Shown here piece after piece: positions 34,704 through 42,609 of a stretch of DNA of 42,609 nt. Origin of the DNA: DATKXO01 sp035528995 (GTDB taxonomy: Bacteria > Planctomycetota > Phycisphaerae > UBA1845). How positions within the stretch are numbered: the stretch's first letter is position 1; every line of letters starts with the position of its first letter. The notes beneath the pieces are model-generated. The model did not search any database. It was not told the origin of the DNA and was given only the letters and a program-made list of their open reading frames with translations. Location: the NCBI GenBank assembly GCA_035528995.1, contig DATKXO010000185.1, positions 1 through 42,609 of the forward strand. Direction: 5' to 3'. The position numbers and the translations under genes are program-made.

Positions 34704-35310
34704 GGTCGTGTTCTCCTCTCTTCTGGACCTGAAGGTAGGCAGTCTACCGTGCCCACCGTGGGTAGGGCAATGGGCGTCCCTACCCGCCTGCCGTTCAAGC
34801 GTAAAATGCCCTATGATCGGACATTCCCCATTTGCCGCTCCGGAGGCCCTAATCCTACCGGCGCGCCAAGCCCATTCCAAGGAAGGGTGGACATTCTGGC
34901 GAGGATGCCTGCCCTTGAACCCCAGATTCCGTCCATCCCGCCTCTCCGGATCGCCGGAGGGCCCGTTTGCCCTTCACGCCGCGCAGCACCAACCGTCTCC
35001 TGGCCGGAATCATCACGCCTTTCGCCTTGTCGTAGCGGTCACGCGGGTCGAACCACCGGCCGTGGCACACTGAACCACTGGGTCCGCTCCAGAATCCTTG
35101 CGAACATGTCACGCGCCACCGCCACCTCGGTTACTTAGAGGATCACATACCCTGAGTCGGTCACGACCTTCGCTCCATGAAACCGAAGTCTGGGCTTGCC
35201 GTCAGACTGCACACGAAGTGGGCGTTTTCGCGTGTCACCCATTGGATGCCTCTGTTAGAATGGCCGAAAACCGTTGGATTACAGGCGAAACGCGCACGGA
35301 GCATGACATC
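34704..35310. other. Non-coding stretch upstream of the lipoprotein gene
   Basis: No coding gene is recognised in this ~600-bp region. It holds the inverted repeat at 34760-34785, and on the plus strand an extended -10-like TGTTAGAAT near 35253-35261. Minus-strand TTGCCC and TAGACT, 18 bp apart at 34740-34769, could serve the lipoprotein gene. Confidence 0.4.
34760..34785. repeat. 8-bp perfect inverted repeat
   Basis: GGGTAGGG (34760-34767) and CCCTACCC (34778-34785) enclose a 10-base loop, about 57 bp upstream of the lipoprotein ATG. It could be an operator or an RNA hairpin in the leader. No T-run follows, so it is not a standard terminator. Confidence 0.5.
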
Positions 35311-35391
35311 ATGAGCACTCCATCTGGGAAATCCGGGCGAAGAGGGTTCGTGTTGCTACGTGCTAACGCCCCTTGGATCGGTCCCGGCTGA
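35311..35391 (+). pseudogene. Possible truncated pilin-like leader (26 codons)
   Basis: An ATG with GGAG about 9 nt upstream and an extended -10-like element ~50 bp before it opens a 26-residue frame. It begins MSTPSGKSGRRGFVLL and then stops being pilin-like. Basic residues followed by G-F-x-L-hydrophobic are the start of type IV pilin and pseudopilin precursors (RRGFTLIEL). The remaining residues overlap the 3' end of coaB on the other strand. It may be the stub of a pseudopilin gene lost by deletion, or a coincidence. Confidence 0.25.
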
Positions 35392-35995
35392 GTCGCTCGG
35401 CCAACTGCACGACGTGGACCGCCACCTGCTGCTTGCTGCCGGTGATCGGCTCGGACCAGCGCCCGTCGGCCGTCACGAACGCCACCGTGGCATCCTGCGA
35501 ACCCACGTTGCCGATCCCGTTGAGCACGATCGCGTCGCACTGCTTCCGGGCCAGCTTGGCTTCCGCGTGCAGCCTCTCGTCGTGGTCTTCCATGGCGAAA
35601 CCGATCACCACCCTCTTCCCCTTGATCCGCCCCAGGTGAGCGCAGATGTCCCGGGTGGGCTTCAGCGTGATCTGCCGGCTCCGGGCCTGCTTCTTGAGTT
35701 TGTGCGGCAGCCTGCGCGACGGACGATAGTCACAGACCGCCGCCGTCATGATCGCCGCCCCGCACGACTCGAACGCCGTCGTGGCCGCAGCGAACATCTC
35801 CTCCGCAGCGACCACCGGCACGAACGCCACGCCCTCCGGCGGCTGGATCGCCACCGGACCGCTGACCAGCACGACCTCGTGTCCGCGGGACAGGGCGGCC
35901 TCCGCGATGGCGTAACCCATTCGCCCGCTCGACGGATTCGAGATGAATCGAACCGAGTCGAAGAACTCACGCGTCGGACCGGCCGTCACCAGCAT
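35363..35995 (-). CDS. coaB: Phosphopantothenate-cysteine ligase (separate CoaB)
   Basis: The product is 210 residues from the ATG at 35995. MLVTAGPTREFFDSVRFISN and the following PSSGRMGYAIAEAA form the nucleotide-binding start of CoaB. AAIMTAAVCDYRP and LKPTRDICAHLG follow, then KGKRVVIGFAMED, DAIVLNGI and VAFVTADG. It joins 4'-phosphopantothenate to cysteine using CTP or ATP, the second step toward coenzyme A. In most bacteria it is fused behind CoaC; here the two are separate genes with a ~110-bp gap. Starts upstream of 35995 would add Arg/Gly-rich residues not seen in the family. A GTG at 36001 is a possible alternative. Confidence 0.93.
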   Translation of the reverse strand: MLVTAGPTREFFDSVRFISNPSSGRMGYAIAEAALSRGHEVVLVSGPVAIQPPEGVAFVPVVAAEEMFAAATTAFESCGAAIMTAAVCDYRPSRRLPHKLKKQARSRQITLKPTRDICAHLGRIKGKRVVIGFAMEDHDERLHAEAKLARKQCDAIVLNGIGNVGSQDATVAFVTADGRWSEPITGSKQQVAVHVVQLAERLSRDRSKGR

Positions 35996-36104
35996 ACGCA
36001 CAAGCCACCCCCCTCGGATTGTCGGTCCAACAACACCGAACGCGGAAAGCCGGTCGATGCGTGACCCGGATCGGCTGAACCTGGTGCGACCCCGCACGGG
36101 TCAT

Positions 36105-36707
36105 TCACTGTCCACGATTCTTCGGCTTGGCGGATTTGAGTTGTTCCACGACCACGTCGAGGATTTCGTCCGGCTCAGCCATCCGACCGCTGCCGACCGT
36201 GCGGCAGGCCAGCCAGCCCTCGCCCGGTTCGATCAACCGGTAGCCGTGTTCCCTGAGCTTCTGCACGTTCTGCTGCAGCACCGGGTTTTCCCACATGCGC
36301 GTGTTCATGGCCGGGGCCAGGATCACCGGGCCGGTGGCCGCCGAGACCAGCGTGCTCACCATGTCGTCCGCGATCCCCCCGGCGATCTTGCCGATCACGT
36401 TGTACGTGGCCGGCGCGATCAGCAGCGCGTCCAGCGCTTCGGTCACCCGCACGTGCTGAGGGTCGTACGAGGCTTCGGCAGCCCACAGGTCGGTCAGCAC
36501 GCGCCGCCCCGACAGGGCCCCGAAGGTCACCGCCCCGACGAAGCGGGTGGCCGACTCGGTCATGGCCACGGTCACGCCGGCCCCGCGCTGCACCAGTGTC
36601 GAGACCACCTGGCACACCTTGTAGGCCGCGATCCCGCCGCAGACGGCCACCAGAACTTCGTAGCCGCCCAGCTCCGACGAGCCCTCCGCCTCACTCCTCG
36701 AGCTCAT
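36105..36707 (-). CDS. coaC: Phosphopantothenoylcysteine decarboxylase (separate CoaC)
   Basis: The product is 200 residues from the ATG at 36707, which has GAGGAG a few bases upstream and overlaps the end of rpoZ by 17 bp. The FMN-binding flavoprotein fold shows LVAVCGGIAAYK (19-30), the catalytic-type His H85 in DPQHVRVTE, ALLIAPATYNVIGKIAGGIADD (94-114) and APAMNTRMWENP. GEGWLACRTVGSGRM holds the substrate-loop Cys. It decarboxylates phosphopantothenoylcysteine to phosphopantetheine. Its partner coaB is the next gene downstream on the same strand. Confidence 0.93.
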   Translation of the reverse strand: MSSRSEAEGSSELGGYEVLVAVCGGIAAYKVCQVVSTLVQRGAGVTVAMTESATRFVGAVTFGALSGRRVLTDLWAAEASYDPQHVRVTEALDALLIAPATYNVIGKIAGGIADDMVSTLVSAATGPVILAPAMNTRMWENPVLQQNVQKLREHGYRLIEPGEGWLACRTVGSGRMAEPDEILDVVVEQLKSAKPKNRGQ

Positions 36708-36918
36708 CGTGCTCCTCGTCGCCTTCCCAGTATCTGGGCTCGATCTTGCCCTGGGCAATCTCCTGGATCACGACCTCCAGGTCGCTCAGGCCTTTGGTCT
36801 CCACCATCGGGCGAGCCCCGTGCAAGATCTCCAGCCACCGACGCTGGATCAGCGCGGTCAACTTGAACCGGCCGCCCAGCTTCCGGATCAGATCGTCGTT
36901 CTTCAATGCTTCGATCAT
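36691..36918 (-). CDS. rpoZ: DNA-directed RNA polymerase omega subunit
   Basis: The 75-residue product matches RpoZ by size and by place. LGGRFKLTALIQRRWLEILH and GLSDLEVVIQEIAQGKI correspond to the two conserved blocks, in which F-x-L-x-x-x-x-x-R-x-x-E/Q is the core. It helps assemble the beta' subunit. Its ATG overlaps the gmk stop by 4 nt (ATGA), and its end overlaps coaC by 17 bp. The gmk-rpoZ-coaBC order is a classic bacterial arrangement and supports the call even though the sequence is divergent. Confidence 0.88.
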   Translation of the reverse strand: MIEALKNDDLIRKLGGRFKLTALIQRRWLEILHGARPMVETKGLSDLEVVIQEIAQGKIEPRYWEGDEEHDELEE

Positions 36919-37511
36919 CTATCCGCGTTCTCCGTTTCCGATCTGATGATCCCTTCGATCTCGGCTACTGTGTCTTCCAGAACGTCGTTCACGACGAAAT
37001 GGCGATAGCAGCCTGAGTCGCGGGCAAAGCCGATCTCACCGTCCGCCTCGGCCAGTCGTTTGGCGAGCTGCTCGGCCGATTCGGTGTGCCGTCCCTCCAG
37101 CCGGGCCTTGAGCGAATCCATCGTCGGCGGCAGCACGAAGATGCGGACCGATGCCGGCACGCGCTTGGCCACTTGGGCCCCGCCCTGCACGTCGATCTCC
37201 ATCACCACGTTCCGCCCCGCATCCATCGCCTCGAACGCCGGCTTGGCCGGCGTACCATACAGGTGTCCCACGTACTCGGCCCATTCCAGGAATTCATCCC
37301 GTTCCCGGCGGGCCTCGAACTCCTCCCGGCTGATGTACTCGTAGCTGCTCCCGCTCTTCTCGTTGCCGCGAGGCGGGCGCGTCGTCGCCGAGATACTCCA
37401 CACCGCATCGGCGTCTCGACGCAGAAGGGACTCGCAGATCGACGTCTTCCCCGTCCCCGACGGACCGCTGATTACGATCAACCGCCCCCGCCGGCGCTCA
37501 CTACTCGACAT
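36915..37511 (-). CDS. gmk: Guanylate kinase
   Basis: The 198-residue product phosphorylates GMP to GDP. GRLIVISGPSGTGKTSICE carries the P-loop (about 15-23). SISATTRPPRGNE and SYEYISREEFEAR form the GMP-binding region. NVVMEIDVQGGAQV, FVLPPTMDSLKARLEGRHTE (lid) and FVVNDVLEDTVAEI complete the family pattern. The start overlaps the end of yicC by 11 bp and the stop overlaps rpoZ, pointing to coupled translation. Confidence 0.97.
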   Translation of the reverse strand: MSSSERRRGRLIVISGPSGTGKTSICESLLRRDADAVWSISATTRPPRGNEKSGSSYEYISREEFEARRERDEFLEWAEYVGHLYGTPAKPAFEAMDAGRNVVMEIDVQGGAQVAKRVPASVRIFVLPPTMDSLKARLEGRHTESAEQLAKRLAEADGEIGFARDSGCYRHFVVNDVLEDTVAEIEGIIRSETENADR

Positions 37512-38385
37512 TCTGCACCTGCTCCTTGAGCCGGTCGATCACCGCCTTGACCTCGATGATGTGCCGGGCGATCGTCGCGTTGTTGCCCTTGCTGCCGATC
37601 GTGTTGGCCTCCCGAAGCATCTCCTGGGCCAGAAAGTCCAGCTTCCGCCCGGCGTGCTCCTTGCTGTCGCACATGACCGCGAACTGGTCCACGTGGCACC
37701 GCAGCCGGGCCAACTCCTCGCTGATGTCGCATCGGTCCGCGTAGATCGCCACCTCACGCGCCAGCGAGTCCTGCTCCAGCTCGAACTTCCCCTCGCTCAG
37801 CAGCGTCTCCACCCGCTTCTGCAGCCGCTCGTGGTGCTCCTTCGCCACCTCCGGGGCCTGCTGCTCGACCGCGTCCAGGTGCTCCCGAAGCCGCCCGCAG
37901 TGCAACAGCAGGTCATCACGCAGCGCCTGGCCCTCCGCTCGACGCATGTCCAGCAGTCGGTCGATGGCCTCCTCGGTCATCTCTCGGACCAGCTCCGTCT
38001 GATGGGCACGCTGCTCATCCGCGATCTCCGGCGGCTGGCAAACCCCCGGCAGGGCCGTGACCGACGCTAGGTCGATCGTGGCCTGGATGTTCTCCGGAAC
38101 CCGCACCCCACAGATCGTGCCCACGTACCGCTCCAGCGCCGCCGTGTTGATGTCGTAGCCGGCGGTCGGGCCTTGGTTGCGCGTCCGCAGAACGTACGTG
38201 ATACTGCCTCGCCCCAGACGGGCCCGAACCATCCGGTCCACATCCGTCTCCACAAACTGCAGAGGCTCCGGCAGCTTGATCGTGGCCTTGAAATACCGGT
38301 TGTTGAGACTGCGGATTTCGAGCGTGTAGTCGGCGCCGCCTTGCGACCGCTCGGCCATGCCGAAACCCGTCATTGAGAGAATCAT
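37501..38385 (-). CDS. yicC: YicC family endoribonuclease-like protein
   Basis: The 294-residue product begins MILSMTGFGMAERSQGG and continues with LEIRSLNNRYFKATIKLPE, the defining start of YicC. It ends in HAGRKLDFLAQEMLREANTI and GSKGNNATIARHIIEVKAVI. The length is normal (~290). E. coli YicC has been described as an RNase acting on small RNAs and mRNAs. The gene follows secG by 4 bp and precedes gmk, the usual yicC-gmk pairing. Confidence 0.95.
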   Translation of the reverse strand: MILSMTGFGMAERSQGGADYTLEIRSLNNRYFKATIKLPEPLQFVETDVDRMVRARLGRGSITYVLRTRNQGPTAGYDINTAALERYVGTICGVRVPENIQATIDLASVTALPGVCQPPEIADEQRAHQTELVREMTEEAIDRLLDMRRAEGQALRDDLLLHCGRLREHLDAVEQQAPEVAKEHHERLQKRVETLLSEGKFELEQDSLAREVAIYADRCDISEELARLRCHVDQFAVMCDSKEHAGRKLDFLAQEMLREANTIGSKGNNATIARHIIEVKAVIDRLKEQVQNVE

Positions 38386-38389
38386 GAGC

Positions 38390-38914
38390 TTATGGTGTCG
38401 TTCCGCTGGGCGTCTCGGGGTCTTCCGTTGTCGGATCTGTATCGTCCGGGATCGCCTCCGTGCCGGGCGCCTCGCCCGCCACTCCGCCTTCGCCCGCGTC
38501 TGTGCTCGCCGGTCCGGTTGCCCCCTGATCCGCGGGGGGCTGCCCAGGCGTTGGAGACGCCGAACCCGGTGTCGGCGACGTCGCGCCGGGCGTGCCCGGG
38601 ACGGGTGCCTGATCGGCCGGTGCCCCTGCTGGTGCCGCGGGCCTCAGTATGCTCTCACCCGGAGGCAGCAGAATGTAGTTGCCCAGCACGGCCACCAACA
38701 GGTAGACCGCGGCCAGGATCACGGTGAACAGCGTGAATACGTCCCCGGTTTTGGCCCCGAACGTGCTCCCGCCGCCCCCTCCGCCGAAAGCGGCCGACAG
38801 CCCGCCGCCGCGGCCACGCTGCAACAGCACGATCAGGATCAGCAGGATGCATACCACGATCAGCACTAGGGCCAGCACCCACTGGAACCCGGTAAAAGCG
38901 GCAATGATGCTCAT
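38390..38914 (-). CDS. secG: SecG preprotein translocase subunit with long low-complexity tail
   Basis: The 174-residue product is longer than usual SecG (about 75-120). It has two membrane helices, about 12-32 (VLALVLIVVCILLILIVLLQ) and 60-82 (FTLFTVILAAVYLLVAVLGNY). Between them lies the typical Gly/Ser-rich loop with GRGGGLSAAFGGGGG and TFGAKTGD. SecG assists SecYEG-driven export. The C-terminal ~85 residues are Pro/Ala/Gly/Thr-rich and then acidic, with no membrane segment; this tail's role is unknown. AAGGGAAG precedes the ATG. Confidence 0.92.
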   Translation of the reverse strand: MSIIAAFTGFQWVLALVLIVVCILLILIVLLQRGRGGGLSAAFGGGGGGSTFGAKTGDVFTLFTVILAAVYLLVAVLGNYILLPPGESILRPAAPAGAPADQAPVPGTPGATSPTPGSASPTPGQPPADQGATGPASTDAGEGGVAGEAPGTEAIPDDTDPTTEDPETPSGTTP

Positions 38915-39032
38915 AACTTCTTGCTTCCCTTGATGTTACAATCTCCAACTGGGCGTTCGACTCACCCGCTGGGCGACCGACCGCTTGAAACCTCACACGC
39001 GCGGACGGACACCCCGCCCGCCGCCCGCCTTC

Positions 39033-39794
39033 TCAGGCCGATGCCTCGGCGGCGGCCGCAATGATAGCAGCAAAGTCCTCCGCCACCAAGCACGCCCCGC
39101 CAACAAGCGCCCCGTCCACATCCGGGCAGCTCATCAGCTCCCCGGCATTCCCCGGCTTCACGCTCCCCCCGTATTGGATCACCATCGAGTTCGCCGCCGA
39201 CTCGTTGAAGATGCCGGCCAGCTTACCCCGCACGAAAACGTGCACCCACTGGGCCTGATCCGGGCGGGCCGTCTTCCCCGTCCCGATCGCCCAGACCGGT
39301 TCATACGCAATCGTCAGCTTCGTCGGGTCCAGGTCGCCCTTGATCACCTCGTCCAGTTGTGCCGCCACCACCGCCTGGGTCCGCCCGGCTTCGTGCTCCT
39401 CCAGCGTCTCTCCGACACAGTAGATCACCTCGAGCCCGGCTTCCATCGCCGCGGGCACCTTCTTGGCCAGCATCTCGTTGGTCTCGCCGAAGACGTGGCG
39501 CCGCTCGCTGTGTCCGATAATCGCGTAGGTGCACCCCGCGTCGAGGAGCATCGACGCCGAGATGTCGCCGGTAAACGCCCCCTTGGCTTCCCAATTGACG
39601 TTCTGGGCGCCCAGCCGTATGGCCGAGCCCTCGATCTCTTTGCTGATCGCGTGCAGCAGTGTGAAGGGCGGGCACACCGCCACGTTCACCTTCAGCCCCG
39701 GTTTGACCCGCTCCCGGATCCCGCGGACCAACTCTAGGCCCTCGCCAAGCGTCTTGTGCATCTTCCAGTTGCCGGCGACGAAAGGTGTTCTCAT
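39033..39794 (-). CDS. tpiA: Triosephosphate isomerase
   Basis: The 253-residue product has the whole TIM active site: K11 in AGNWKMHK, H95 in AIIGHSERRHVFGE, and E165 in AYEPVWAIGTGK. IQYGGSVKPGN and GALVGGACL are the phosphate-binding loops. It interconverts dihydroxyacetone phosphate and glyceraldehyde 3-phosphate. GGAG lies 7 nt before the ATG. It is followed by secG with a ~118-bp gap. Confidence 0.97.
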   Translation of the reverse strand: MRTPFVAGNWKMHKTLGEGLELVRGIRERVKPGLKVNVAVCPPFTLLHAISKEIEGSAIRLGAQNVNWEAKGAFTGDISASMLLDAGCTYAIIGHSERRHVFGETNEMLAKKVPAAMEAGLEVIYCVGETLEEHEAGRTQAVVAAQLDEVIKGDLDPTKLTIAYEPVWAIGTGKTARPDQAQWVHVFVRGKLAGIFNESAANSMVIQYGGSVKPGNAGELMSCPDVDGALVGGACLVAEDFAAIIAAAAEASA

Positions 39795-39908
39795 AGAAGT
39801 GCTCCAGGAAGAGTAACCAGCTCAAATCGGCGAGTATCAACTCAGCACGGGTGATTCAAGCGAAGAGAGCACTCCGCCTCGCGGACCGCGCCCCGCCCGC
39901 CCGTCTCG

Positions 39909-39970
39909 GAATCCGCTATCCGCAATTCGCTATCCGCCATTTACCATTCGCGATTCGCAATTCGCTATTC

Positions 39971-39971
<1 letters not shown>
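39909..39971. repeat. Imperfect short tandem repeat (TTCGCTAT-like units)
   Basis: Between tpiA and aroF the plus strand contains several near-copies of an ~8-16-base unit: CGCTATCCGCAATTCGCTATCC, spoken here in parts as CGCTATCC, GCAATTCGCTATCC, then CGCGATTCGCAATTCGC and TATTCC. It ends right at the aroF stop. No coding potential and no CRISPR-like spacing. Confidence 0.5.
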
Positions 39972-41053
<1,082 letters not shown>

Positions 41054-41199
41054 CGAAAGGTCGCCCTCGGCTGTCCGGTGTGCTAGCCGTCCCCCGGCCC
41101 GGGGTCCGCACCTCGGAGGATTCATCCGAAAAACAAGAACCGCGAATCGTACGACCGTGCAACGCCAAGGTCAACGGGGTCGGAGCTTCAGCGCTGCGG

Positions 41200-41628
41200 C
41201 TAGCTCCGCTTCCGCCCAGACAAGTCGCTTGCGGCGCGGGCCTCCTCGTCAGTCAGGCCGAGTTCCTCGAAGGTCTTGTCGAACCCGATCGCGCATCCAC
41301 ATTCCGGGCACCTTGGGACCGACTGACCGGTCAGGTTGTAGCCGCACCGCCGGCACTTGGGGGGAGGCTCCCCCGTTTCCGATCGGTCCTCAACACCTCG
41401 CCCCTGGCACCTTGGACACTCCTGCCGGAGTGCAATACCGACCAGGGTGAGCAAACCGACTGCAACCACCAGTGCCGTAAGCAGTGCCCCGCCCGACCAT
41501 GACCGCCCGCTGGCTATAGCCCCCACTGCCACACAGATCACGAACGAGACGACCGGCCAACGCCGCGGCACCGCTTTACCTTTGCCTCCACACCTGCGGC
41601 AGGGCTTGCCGGGGGACCGGTTTTTCAT
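41200..41628 (-). CDS. Membrane protein with DnaJ-like CxxCxGxG motifs and a zinc ribbon
   Basis: The product is 142 residues from the ATG at 41628. A GTG at 41688, directly after the desulfurase stop, would add 20 residues; neither has a clear ribosome-binding site. Metal-binding pieces are CRRCGGKGK at the N-terminus, CPRCQGRG after the membrane part, and CRRCGYNLTGQSVPRCPECG near the C-terminus. The first two match the C-x2-C-x-G-x-G repeat of DnaJ zinc fingers, the third is a zinc ribbon like that of the gene at 10861. Two hydrophobic helices (WPVVSFVICVAVGAIA and LLTALVVAVGLLTLVGIA) separate the first two motifs. The function is unknown; it may be co-transcribed with the upstream cysteine desulfurase. 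Confidence 0.6.
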   Translation of the reverse strand: MKNRSPGKPCRRCGGKGKAVPRRWPVVSFVICVAVGAIASGRSWSGGALLTALVVAVGLLTLVGIALRQECPRCQGRGVEDRSETGEPPPKCRRCGYNLTGQSVPRCPECGCAIGFDKTFEELGLTDEEARAASDLSGRKRS

Positions 41629-41688
41629 GGAGGGGTCGTCGGACACGATTCGCGGGCGCCAGGTTCGTGGCCCGGCGTCCTCCAGCAC

Positions 41689-42609
41689 TCATGCGTTGAC
41701 CACGCGCACCACCTCACCCACCGCCTCGTCAACCTCTGCTTCCGTGTTGAATCGTCCCAAGCTGAACCGCACCGCCCCCAGCGCCAGCTCGCGGTCCACG
41801 CCCATGGCGCTCAACACCGCCGACGGCTCCGGCCGGTCCGAGTGGCACGCCGCACCCGGCGACGCGCAGACGTTCTCCATCTCGCCCAGCAGCTCCACCC
41901 CGACCTGCCCCCGGAAGCTGACGTTCAACGTATTCGGCAGCCGCAGCGTCGGATGCCCGTTGAGCACCACCCGATCGCCCAGTGCCTCGATCAGCCCGGT
42001 GTGGAATCGGTCGCGCAGCTCGCGGATCGTCTCGTCCCGCAGGTACGGGCTGCACAGCTCCGCCGCCGCCCCCAGTCCCACGATCGCCGGCACCGCCTCC
42101 GTCCCCGCTCGCCGCCCGTTCTCGTGCCCGGCCCCGTGGATCAGCGGCTCCAGCTCGGTCTCGGCCCGGATGTACAACGCCCCGACCCCCGGTGGGGCGT
42201 GCAGCTTATGGCCGGCCACCGTCAGCAGGTCCACCCCCAGATCGTTCACCGTCGTGCGGATTTTCCCGACCGCCTGGGCGGCGTCGGTGTGCATCAACAC
42301 CTCGGCCGACCGGGCCATCCGGGCGATCTCCGCGATCGGCTGGATCGTCCCCACCTCGTTGTTGGCCAGCATGATCGAGATTAGGATGGTGTCCGGCCGA
42401 ATCGCCCGCCGGATGTCGTCCGGATCGACCAGCCCGGTCGAATCCACACCCACCACGGTCAAGTCGAAACCGTGGTCGGTCAGCCACCGGGCAGGCACGG
42501 CAATTGCCGGGTGCTCGACGGCCGAGATAATGACGTGCCCCTCGCCAGCGGCGAACGCCACACCCTTGACCGCGTGGTTGTTCGCCTCGCTGCCGCCGGA
42601 GGTGAACAC
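41689..42609 (-). CDS. Cysteine desulfurase / selenocysteine lyase-like protein (N-terminus outside window)
   Basis: About 306 residues are visible; roughly 70 N-terminal residues lie beyond the window. FTSGGSEANNHAVKG is the standard NifS/IscS block after the start. H33 in ISAVEHPA stacks on PLP. DAAQAVGKI and VAGHKLHAPPG (K135 of the visible part) hold the cofactor-binding Asp and Schiff-base Lys. The catalytic cysteine C255 lies in CASPGAACHSD. The GAACHS form, followed by PSAVLSAMG, resembles SCLY-type selenocysteine lyases more than IscS (GSACTS), though desulfurases also use it. The enzyme takes sulfur (or selenium) from cysteine (or selenocysteine) for cofactor building. Confidence 0.88.
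   Translation of the reverse strand: MFTSGGSEANNHAVKGVAFAAGEGHVIISAVEHPAIAVPARWLTDHGFDLTVVGVDSTGLVDPDDIRRAIRPDTILISIMLANNEVGTIQPIAEIARMARSAEVLMHTDAAQAVGKIRTTVNDLGVDLLTVAGHKLHAPPGVGALYIRAETELEPLIHGAGHENGRRAGTEAVPAIVGLGAAAELCSPYLRDETIRELRDRFHTGLIEALGDRVVLNGHPTLRLPNTLNVSFRGQVGVELLGEMENVCASPGAACHSDRPEPSAVLSAMGVDRELALGAVRFSLGRFNTEAEVDEAVGEVVRVVNA

Noticed and set aside
34810..34900. Additional copies of the 26.2-kb palindrome core (GGACATTC pieces)
   Set aside because: Only 8-base matches; not enough to call a repeat copy.

Overview
The window is a high-GC bacterial chromosome segment, most likely from a planctomycete of the Phycisphaerae type; this is an inference from gene content, not proven. 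Supporting signs are an LptD-like outer-membrane protein (a Gram-negative-type envelope), several lipoprotein and Sec signal peptides, three small membrane proteins carrying zinc-binding Cys pairs (two share C-x2-CGY-x-L-x-G…CPECG), separate coaC and coaB genes, and short palindromic repeats between genes. Genes are mostly on the minus strand and closely packed.

Layout. 1-0.9 kb: 5' end of a papain-like lipoprotein peptidase and a tRNA-Leu(CAA). 1.3-10.5 kb: a Cys/Met-metabolism PLP enzyme, an M14 carboxypeptidase-like lipoprotein, a secreted transglutaminase-like/TPR protein, an MFS transporter and a KamA-type radical SAM enzyme whose 3' end overlaps the transporter. 10.8-14.9 kb: minus-strand run of pabB-pabC (4-nt overlap), a Nif3/YqfO protein and a zinc-ribbon membrane protein. 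15-24.7 kb: SH3 protein, ffh, a lipoprotein, a GT-C-like membrane protein, lptD and elbB.

24.7-28.0 kb is an accessory island with visibly lower GC and broken genes: the 3' end of a SagB-type nitroreductase, the first codons of a REP-associated (IS200-like) transposase, a candidate PD-(D/E)XK nuclease, a 120-bp inverted-repeat element, an unknown 106-residue protein and an orphan phage Mu F/SPP1 gp7-type head protein. A radical SAM gene follows, then an A-B-B-A compound repeat at 29.5-29.8 kb.

29.9-33.4 kb: a PmtA-like methyltransferase, a small unknown protein, a VOC protein, hemB, a zinc-ribbon protein and an isochorismatase-family hydrolase. 33.4-35.4 kb is a second degenerate stretch, with an NPPF-motif DNA methylase fragment, a Gly-Glu-rich lipoprotein and a truncated pilin-like leader. 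35.4-42.6 kb is a housekeeping cluster read leftward: cysteine desulfurase (cut by the window edge), a zinc-finger membrane protein, DAHP synthase, tpiA, secG-yicC-gmk-rpoZ-coaC-coaB. The last six are close or overlapping and probably co-transcribed.

Where signal sequences, promoters or Shine-Dalgarno sites disagree with the longest reading frame, the shorter start is given and the reason stated. No rRNA, CRISPR array or complete transposon was seen. The best candidates for undescribed biology are the proteins in the 24.7-28.0 kb island, but no complete system can be claimed from sequence alone.
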